Assembly: GCA_005877345.1 (NCBI GenBank)
Contig: VBPR01000007.1
Location: forward strand, 1 to 11,677
DNA from: Nitrososphaerota archaeon
GTDB lineage: Archaea; Thermoproteota; Nitrososphaeria; Nitrososphaerales; Nitrososphaeraceae
Direction of reading: 5' to 3'
Length of the DNA stretch: 11,677 nucleotides
Shown here: one piece after another, positions 7,321-11,677 of the stretch
How positions within the stretch are numbered: the first letter of the stretch is position 1
Layout: every line of letters begins with the position of its first letter
Made by a program: the position numbers and the translations under genes
Notes under the pieces: generated by a model
The model's input: the letters and a program-made list of their open reading frames with translations, nothing else
Told to the model about the DNA's origin: nothing
The model's database searches: none

Positions 7321-7330
7321 GATTTAAACT
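7321..7330 (-). promoter_or_regulatory. TATA box for the histidine kinase
   Basis: On the minus strand AGTTTAAATC is centred about 27 bases before ATG 7298, which predicts a leaderless transcript and supports that start over the upstream TTG. Confidence 0.5.
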
Positions 7331-7477
7331 AACTATGTCCACAATAACCAGTAGTAAGCCAGCACCGAGAATCTAATTTAATTTCCATTCATATGCTCCT
7401 GATATCTAACTGTTCCGGAATTTGAAGTTGATAGAACTAGACTTAGATTTTTATTAATCTTTAAATAATGAGACTAG

Positions 7478-7636
7478 GTGGCAGATACATTAATAAGTTA
7501 TGATATTGTCATAGGGAGTTTTATTTTTCTAGCTGGTTTGTTATTCGCCATTCGACATAAGTATTCCAGAACTAGGTCAGTAAGGAATTTTGCATCCGAG
7601 AAGGCAAAAATTGATTGGATGAGAACTATAAAATAA
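7478..7636 (+). CDS. Possible single-span membrane peptide, 52 residues
   Basis: The frame starts on GTG directly after an in-frame TAG and reads VADTLISYDIVIGSFIFLAG, then LLFAIRHKYSRTRSVRNFAS, and ends IDWMRTIK. Residues about 9-25 form one hydrophobic helix, followed by a basic patch (RHKYSRTRSVR) that would hold the C-terminus inside the cell. A TATA-like TTTTTATTA (7447-7455) lies about 27 bases upstream. I do not recognise the family. It is divergent from the histidine kinase. It is short, so chance is not excluded, but the helix-plus-basic-tail pattern is what a real small membrane protein looks like. Confidence 0.45.
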   Translation: MADTLISYDIVIGSFIFLAGLLFAIRHKYSRTRSVRNFASEKAKIDWMRTIK

Positions 7637-7670
7637 TCCGAATTTCAAAGATCGTAATCTAAGCAATATT

Positions 7671-7867
7671 TCATATCTTATACTTTAGATCTTTCAGATC
7701 AACAATGACGGTAAAGGTATGATTATCTAGTTGAGGAATTTCTGGCATCTTTGATTTGTTCAGACATTTTGAATAGCTTCCTGATTTAAATTGAATTTAT
7801 GGGCCATACTCTCGCAATCTTTCATTTGGATCTATTACTTGATTTTATAAGAAAGAATAGTACTCAT
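7671..7867 (-). pseudogene. Possible degenerate small gene, family unknown
   Basis: From ATG 7867 one frame reads MSTILSYKIK, two stops, then IQMKDCESMAHKFNLNQEAI and QNV before another stop. A neighbouring frame continues SEQIKDA, and a third gives KMPEIPQLDNHTFTVIVDLK and DLKYKI before TGA at 7671-7673. The pieces read like one short protein broken by stops and shifts, with a TATA-like TTATATTTTG about 35 bases upstream of the ATG. No family is recognised, so the call rests only on protein-like composition. Confidence 0.3.
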
Positions 7868-8016
7868 CTCAAATCTTCGGATTTAGTATCATCAACAAAA
7901 TATAATAGTGATTTTTGGGGTGGGATGATGTTACAAATTTGGTCGTATTAATAACAGTCGAACGTCTTGTGTAAAATGTGCAAATTCTCAAAATAAAACA
8001 CTAAAAAAGAGTTCTT

Positions 8017-8461
8017 TTACTGTCCAAATGGACTTACAAGTTTAGCCCCTGCAACTGCCGATGCAGCATTAGGATCTGCATCTTCAAATGGTTCCTCTGT
8101 GACAAGGAATTGTGTATAAGTATATGGATTTAGCATCGTCGCCGTATAGTCGAGTGTTCCATTCTTTGAGAAGTCTCCTAAACTTAGCTTTCAACCAGAT
8201 CCACAACGTCTTCAGCCAGCCCTCGAATACCTTACCTTCTTTGGGCGGAGTAGATATATTTGCAACTATATTGACAGTATGTTCTTTGGGAACGAGCTGT
8301 ACAGTCCCCTTCTTTTCCCCACCAAAGGCTCATTACCACCTGCGGTCTTAATGTCTAATGTTTGTTGACCAGATACAAAATTTACTGCAGAAAAACTTCC
8401 TGATATTGCAACTAGACCGAGGATCGCTCAACAATATATTAGTATAACTAAATGATTTCAT
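8017..8461 (-). pseudogene. Secreted protein of the anti-sigma-K (RskA) C-terminal type, frameshifted
   Basis: The start ATG 8461 gives MKSFSYTNILL. Skipping one extra base at 8428 continues into AILGLVAISGSFSAVNFVSG, a clear signal peptide, then QQTLDIKTAGGNEPLVG. Near 8318 a second shift leads to KKGTVQLVPKEHTVNIVANI, STPPKEGKVFEGWL. Near 8213 a third gives EDVVDLVES. Near 8187 a fourth gives KLSLGDFSKNGTLDYTATML, NPYTYTQFLVTEEPFEDADP, NAASAVAGAKLVSPFGQ and a stop. The order of elements (GKVFEGWL, a turn, NGTLDYT, FLVTEEP followed by D/P/N residues) resembles the extracellular beta-sandwich of RskA-like proteins. Mended, it would be about 145 residues. Its promoter is still good. The RskA link is by pattern only. 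Confidence 0.75.
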
Positions 8462-8483
8462 CAAATACTTTAGTACTACAAAG

Positions 8484-8491
8484 TTTATATA
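8484..8491 (-). promoter_or_regulatory. TATA box of the broken secreted-protein gene
   Basis: On the minus strand TATATAAA, a near-ideal box A, is centred 26 bases before ATG 8461. It marks the true start of the pseudogene and a leaderless transcript. Confidence 0.6.
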
Positions 8492-8613
8492 GTAATGCGC
8501 AAGTTCCTTTTTTTAGTACTGAGATCTAGTTCGATTCAATGCCTCAATGATCCTAGAAGTCAACCAGCGACTCAATTAACCCGGGCCTAACCATACTTTG
8601 ATATTGCTATGAA

Positions 8614-8622
8614 TACTTATAA
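8614..8622 (+). promoter_or_regulatory. TATA box of the PRC-barrel-like gene
   Basis: TACTTATAA is centred about 27 bases before ATG 8645, consistent with a leaderless transcript. The 183 bases between the two divergent starts (8461 and 8645) hold only this and the opposing TATA box as visible signals. Confidence 0.45.
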
Positions 8623-8644
8623 CAAATGTTGACCCATAATTGTT

Positions 8645-8875
8645 ATGAGCAACATAACTAACTGGGATGATATCTTAAAGAAAGAAGCACGAGGTATAAA
8701 CGACTATGATCTGGGTGAAGTTCATGAGCTAGAGCCTGAAATAGTCGTTACTAAAAGAGGGCTTGTAGACAAGGACAAATTTTATTTACCAAAAAAACTG
8801 GTTGAACGCTTTGATGGAGACAAAGTCTGGTTTTCAATAACCAAGGAAGACGCTCAGAATTATAAGAAGGAATAA
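8645..8875 (+). CDS. Small PRC-barrel-like protein
   Basis: The 76-residue protein is intact. After a short polar start (MSNITNWDDILKKEARGIND) it reads YDLGEVHELEPEIVVTKRGL, then VDKDKFYLPKKLVERFDGDK and VWFSITKEDAQNYKKE. The order YDLGEV, VVT-x-RG, DKDKFYLPKKLV and KVWFSI fits the small beta-barrel of PRC-barrel/DUF2171-type proteins, which are soluble and often bind partner proteins or nucleic acid; the exact role is unknown. The ATG is supported by a TATA box 27 bases upstream. T-runs after the stop (8905-8910 and 8924-8929) could end transcription. It is divergent from the broken secreted-protein gene. Confidence 0.75.
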   Translation: MSNITNWDDILKKEARGINDYDLGEVHELEPEIVVTKRGLVDKDKFYLPKKLVERFDGDKVWFSITKEDAQNYKKE

Positions 8876-9000
8876 TTTCTATTCTGCAGCAAACACCTCT
8901 CTTTTTTAACCTTTTGTAGAGATTTTTTAGAAAAATTTCACATAAAATTAGATGCTCTACAAATTCGCATGTTTATTCGTCATTCCGCCAAGTATATCTC

Positions 9001-9043
9001 TAATTACAATTAATTTCCTTGAGAACTAGGATTTTTGTAATTA
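9001..9043. terminator. 9-bp inverted repeat between convergent genes
   Basis: TAATTACAA (9001-9009) and TTGTAATTA (9035-9043) are perfect complements with a 25-base spacer, lying between the convergent genes at 8645-8875 and 9107-9232. The position suits a two-way terminator, but the arms are AT-only and weak. Confidence 0.3.
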
Positions 9044-9106
9044 TAAAGAATGAGCGGAAAAGAAAACACAGAGTATTTTATTCAATAGCTAATATCCTCT
9101 TGTATG

Positions 9107-9232
9107 CTATTTCCTTTTATGCCTTGTTCTGCCAGACATGCTTGCATTACAAACTGCATGTGCGTTAAACTTCTTACCAGATTTACGTTTGACTGTAGTC
9201 ACGCATATGTCAAGTTTTTTGTATTCAAACAC
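9107..9232 (-). CDS. Small basic protein, 41 residues
   Basis: From GTG 9232 the frame reads VFEYKKLDICVTTVKRKSGK, then KFNAHAVCNASMSGRTRHKR and K. It is very basic, with two cysteines in the pattern C-x17-C (DICVTT...HAVCNAS). This outline recalls tiny basic proteins of phages and archaea with a C-x-x-x-V-K-x-K-S-G-K...A-V-C core, but I cannot name it. GTG directly follows an in-frame stop region. An ATG at 9251 (MPRGLKG) lies one frame away, so a single extra base near 9231 may have cut off the original start; the true product would then be 47 residues. Confidence 0.5.
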   Translation of the reverse strand: MFEYKKLDICVTTVKRKSGKKFNAHAVCNASMSGRTRHKRK

Positions 9233-9573
9233 CTTTTAATCCTCTTGGCATTAATATTGATATTACAAAATATTTAATTATGACTCAGAACCGGTTTGAA
9301 TTACATGTTCGTTGGAAGTATGTATGCTAATTATTCTGATGGAGACAAACTTTTTGAACTTAACTCATTATCACTAGGCGGTTAGTTTACCACATATACT
9401 CATATCCAGTCTTCTTCTTAGTCCAAATGGTAAACTGCTATAGATAAGGGAGGATTAGATCCTTGCAGATGAAATGCACGATGATATTAGAACAGCAAAA
9501 TGAAGTATTATTGTAAATTTCACTCTCATTTAGGGCAAACCCTTAAAGATTAAATCATTTATCATTATGACAT
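9233..9573. other. 341-base gap upstream of the solute-binding protein, with an inverted repeat
   Basis: No gene is convincing here. Short frames such as MFVGSMYANYSDGDKLFELN (9304 on) stop within 26 codons. AGTTTACCA (9384-9392) and TGGTAAACT (9428-9436) form a perfect 9-bp inverted repeat with a 35-base spacer, about 140-190 bases before the binding-protein start; a regulator site is possible but unproven. An AT-rich TTAAAGATTAAA (9544-9555) precedes the start and may be its TATA region. Confidence 0.4.
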
Positions 9574-10965
9574 TTGGAATTAAATACAAACAGGTATAAA
9601 CTGTCATCATTCATTGGTATAGCACTTGCAATAATATTGCTTAGCAATCTTTTGTTGTTTCCGGTCAACATTGCTTTTTCGTCACCACAACAAACAGACC
9701 GTATTCAACAGAAAAAAGAACAGATTACTCTTAGAGCGATACTAACCGACCTTGGTGATCCTACTAGATGGAACGCACTTATACAACCAGCACTACAAGA
9801 ATTAAGAAATAGACATCCTAATTTAGATATTCAAATCGCTATTGATGCTAATAATCTATATAATAATACTAGAATGAAATTAATAAACGCATTATCTAAT
9901 CAATCTGGCCCTTCCATTGATTTGGTATCTTTAGATCAAATATGGCTAGGGGAATTCGCTAAGAAAGGACTCGTAACTAATCTTACTGATAGGGCACAAA
10001 AGTGGGGACACCTTTCAGATTGGTATCAGTCAAATCTGGATGGCAGTCTATACAATAATACAATATATGGAATATGGGCTTGGACCGACGTAAGAGGGAT
10101 ATGGTATTGGAAAGACCTCTTAAATGAAGCAGGCATTAATTCCAGTAGCTTAGAGACTTGGCAAGGCTATATTGAATCTGCAAAGAAACTAAACAATGCA
10201 TTAAAAGACAGAGAAATACAAGGCACAATACTATTCGACGCTGCATTATCACCTGACCTATGGTACCCATACTTATGGATGTTTCGAGGAAATATAATCG
10301 AACTTAAAGGTGGGCATCCTACAAAAGGAGCGTACTGGTTTCCAGCATATAATGGTACTGAAGGAGTAAGAGCCATGCAGTTCATAAAGGAGCAAGCGAA
10401 TGCTGGAATAAAACCAGAAAATGGAGATTTAAAGAACTTAGATGAAGAGTTTGCACAAAAGAGATTTGCCATATATTTAGGCGGACAGTGGATACCACAT
10501 TGGTTTCCACCAGCAGAACAAAAAATATCAAATTTTGAAAAGAAAATAGGATTCATACCAATGTTTCCTGTTCCAAATAAAGGTAACCGGACATTAACGA
10601 TGATGGGAGGGTGGGTTTTAAGTGTACCTACAGTATCAGAAAACAAGGAATTAGCATGGGAACTGATTACAATAATGCTGGAGCCAAGGATACTTGCACC
10701 TTGGCTAGCCGAATACTTGTATCTTCCTACGCAAAAGACAATAGGTGAAGGAAATTATTCAAAGCTCTTTGAACGGACATTACCCTATTCACATGAAATC
10801 CTTTCTCTAATTCAATTTGGACAAGGAAGACCGACTATACCAGAATATCCATCTATAGCTGAGCATATAAGACAAGCAATAAATGAGGTCCAGTATGGAA
10901 TTAAGGAACCAAAGCAAGCATTAGATGATGCTGCTGTGAAGTCTGCAAAAACACTAGGATGGTAG
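9574..10965 (+). CDS. Extracellular solute-binding protein of a sugar-type ABC transporter
   Basis: The frame gives 463 residues from TTG 9574; an in-frame TGA at 9568-9570 excludes anything earlier, and the nearby ATG 9567 is out of frame. The start NRYKLSSFIGIALAIILLSN is a signal peptide or membrane anchor. There is no lipobox Cys, so the mature protein is either released or held by this helix. The rest fits family-1 (MalE/UgpB-like) binding proteins: ITLRAILTDLGDPTRWN, SIDLVSLDQIWLGEFAKKGL, GIWYWKDLLNEAGI with LETWQGYIESAKKL, FAIYLGGQWIPHW, MMGGWVLSVPTVSENKELAW and a helical end KQALDDAAVKSAKTLGW. Many Asn-x-Ser/Thr sites would suit archaeal glycosylation. Its stop overlaps the start of a permease remnant, so it was once the first gene of a transporter operon. 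Substrate unknown, probably a sugar or polyol. Confidence 0.9.
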   Translation: MELNTNRYKLSSFIGIALAIILLSNLLLFPVNIAFSSPQQTDRIQQKKEQITLRAILTDLGDPTRWNALIQPALQELRNRHPNLDIQIAIDANNLYNNTRMKLINALSNQSGPSIDLVSLDQIWLGEFAKKGLVTNLTDRAQKWGHLSDWYQSNLDGSLYNNTIYGIWAWTDVRGIWYWKDLLNEAGINSSSLETWQGYIESAKKLNNALKDREIQGTILFDAALSPDLWYPYLWMFRGNIIELKGGHPTKGAYWFPAYNGTEGVRAMQFIKEQANAGIKPENGDLKNLDEEFAQKRFAIYLGGQWIPHWFPPAEQKISNFEKKIGFIPMFPVPNKGNRTLTMMGGWVLSVPTVSENKELAWELITIMLEPRILAPWLAEYLYLPTQKTIGEGNYSKLFERTLPYSHEILSLIQFGQGRPTIPEYPSIAEHIRQAINEVQYGIKEPKQALDDAAVKSAKTLGW

Positions 10966-11096
10966 AAAAATACAACAAAGGGTCTGCTGTAGGTAAAAGG
11001 CAAAGATTCCATAATAGCAGGCAGATGAGAATTGTACCCTGTTGGTTACTTGCGAAAGATTTGAAGAATAGTGTTAAAATCGTCCTTGCAGTGTAA
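10959..11096 (+). pseudogene. N-terminal remnant of an ABC transporter permease
   Basis: The ATG at 10959 overlaps the binding-protein stop (ATGGTAG), the classic coupling of a binding protein to its permease. The 45-codon frame reads MVEKYNKGSAVGKRQRFHNS, RQMRIVPCWLLAKDLKNSVK, IVLAV, then TAA. A basic N-tail leading into RIVPxWLLA resembles the start of MalF/UgpA-type permeases just before the first membrane helix, but no full set of membrane helices follows. Further on, another frame has SALLLLFPREF, perhaps more of the first helix. The assignment depends on position and the short basic-then-hydrophobic start. Confidence 0.5.
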
Positions 11097-11444
11097 AGTC
11101 TGCGTTGTTATTATTATTTCCCCGTGAGTTCCATTCACTCGATATTAACGACTATAGTCGTGTTCTCCAATAGGTATACCCACTACCATCCATGATTTCT
11201 ATTGAAATTTGACATCTATTTCTACGAGTTAGTAAAATTCATAACTATTACTCCGGTTTTGTTCCTGTCGGAATTTCCAAAGTTCCGTAAGTTGCGTTTA
11301 ACATTTTAATAAAATCTGGATATTTTGTTATTCGCCATTGGTATTTTTTTCGCATAGATTATCAATACCTCTTTTTACTCGATTTACAAAGTTTTTAGAC
11401 AGTTGAATATAATGAACTTAGTCTTTACTTATAAGAAATTCTAA
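11097..11444. other. 348-base gap with no intact gene
   Basis: Nothing convincing is readable on either strand. The left part may hold further scraps of the lost permease (plus strand, about 11100-11170), and the right part scraps of the SIS-domain gene (minus strand), but frames are too short and broken to identify. Confidence 0.4.
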
Positions 11445-11576
11445 CTATAGTCCGACAACATAAGAGTCACCCGATCCAATATAAATACAATCATCCAAAA
11501 CCTTGTCATTACAGATCTTATTTAATTCTTGTATTTGTGAATCAAAATCAAGTTTAAGAGATTCAATAGAATTCAT
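11445..11576 (-). pseudogene. N-terminal stub of a SIS-domain sugar-phosphate isomerase
   Basis: From ATG 11576 the 43-codon frame reads MNSIESLKLDFDSQIQELNK, then ICNDKVLDDCIYIGSGDSYV, VGL and TAG. The helix followed by IYIGSGDSYVVGL is the beginning of a SIS domain, where the Gly-Ser-Gly-Asp-Ser loop binds phosphosugars. Family members such as phosphoglucose/phosphomannose isomerases are about 300 or more residues, so nearly all of the protein is missing; after the TAG no frame continues recognisably. It points toward the solute-binding protein, so sugar uptake and sugar-phosphate handling may once have been linked here. Confidence 0.6.
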
Positions 11577-11600
11577 TACTTGAAAATTTTAGGATACTAA

Positions 11601-11608
11601 GATAAAAG
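11601..11608 (-). promoter_or_regulatory. TATA-like box of the SIS stub
   Basis: On the minus strand CTTTTATC is centred about 28 bases before ATG 11576, matching a leaderless start and marking this ATG as the original gene start. Confidence 0.4.
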
Positions 11609-11677
11609 TGTAATTATTAAACTTCAACGAAAAAGTAATACACTTCACTTTAGATTGTAATTTCCCGAGTCATTTAT

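Noticed and set aside
8112..8351. 79-codon open frame on the plus strand
   Set aside because: It is antisense to the frameshifted secreted-protein gene, whose signal peptide and domain pattern on the minus strand are convincing.
10167..10646. 159-codon open frame on the minus strand
   Set aside because: It is fully antisense to the solute-binding protein, which has clear family motifs throughout; the translation is Cys-, Pro- and Phe-rich without any motif.
1..11677. CRISPR array, transposase, rRNA or integration site
   Set aside because: No regularly spaced repeats, no recognisable transposase or integrase frame, no rRNA sequence, and no second copy of the tRNA 3' end were seen in the window.

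Overview
The window looks like a piece of chromosome from an ammonia-oxidising archaeon of the Nitrososphaerales type (a soil thaumarchaeon, something like Nitrosocosmicus). This is inferred from several things together. The DNA is AT-rich. TATA-like boxes sit about 25-30 bases before many start codons, as for leaderless archaeal transcripts. The tRNA has no encoded CCA. There is an archaeal-style complex I subunit B, and a soluble histidine kinase with tandem non-PAS sensor modules. No marker gene pins the genus, so this placement is an inference.

Layout. 1-723 (-) is the N-terminal part of a cobalamin-type methionine synthase / homocysteine methyltransferase that runs off the window. 890-964 (+) is tRNA-Arg(GCG). 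1083-2090 (-) is an intact aldo/keto reductase. 2346-2492 (+) is a possible 48-residue protein. 2689-2988 (+) is a broken Hsp20 chaperone. 3087-3602 (-) is an intact, solitary NuoB. 3848-4225 (+) and about 4215-4507 (-) are two wrecked response-regulator receiver domains lying tail to tail. 4716-5123 (-) is a broken small gene behind an intact 90-residue unknown gene (5177-5449, -). 5616-7298 (-) is a complete cytoplasmic histidine kinase. 7478-7636 (+) is a possible single-span membrane peptide. 7671-7867 (-) is a possible gene remnant. 8017-8461 (-) is a frameshifted secreted protein. 8645-8875 (+) is a small PRC-barrel-like protein. 9107-9232 (-) is a small basic protein. 9574-10965 (+) is a sugar-type ABC solute-binding protein, followed by a 45-codon permease remnant and, on the opposite strand, the N-terminal stub of a SIS-domain sugar-phosphate isomerase.

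How it hangs together. The region alternates intact genes with genes in decay. The intact genes (methionine synthase, aldo/keto reductase, NuoB, histidine kinase, binding protein) read cleanly for about 5.5 kb. Seven loci, about 2 kb in total, carry several frameshifts, stops or truncations each. That uneven spread argues for real gene decay rather than random sequencing error. Two systems appear partly dismantled: a two-component pathway (kinase intact, nearby receivers dead) and a sugar-import pathway (binding protein intact, permease and SIS isomerase cut short). Several broken genes still have well-placed TATA boxes, so decay may be recent. I saw no CRISPR array, transposase, rRNA or clear integration site.
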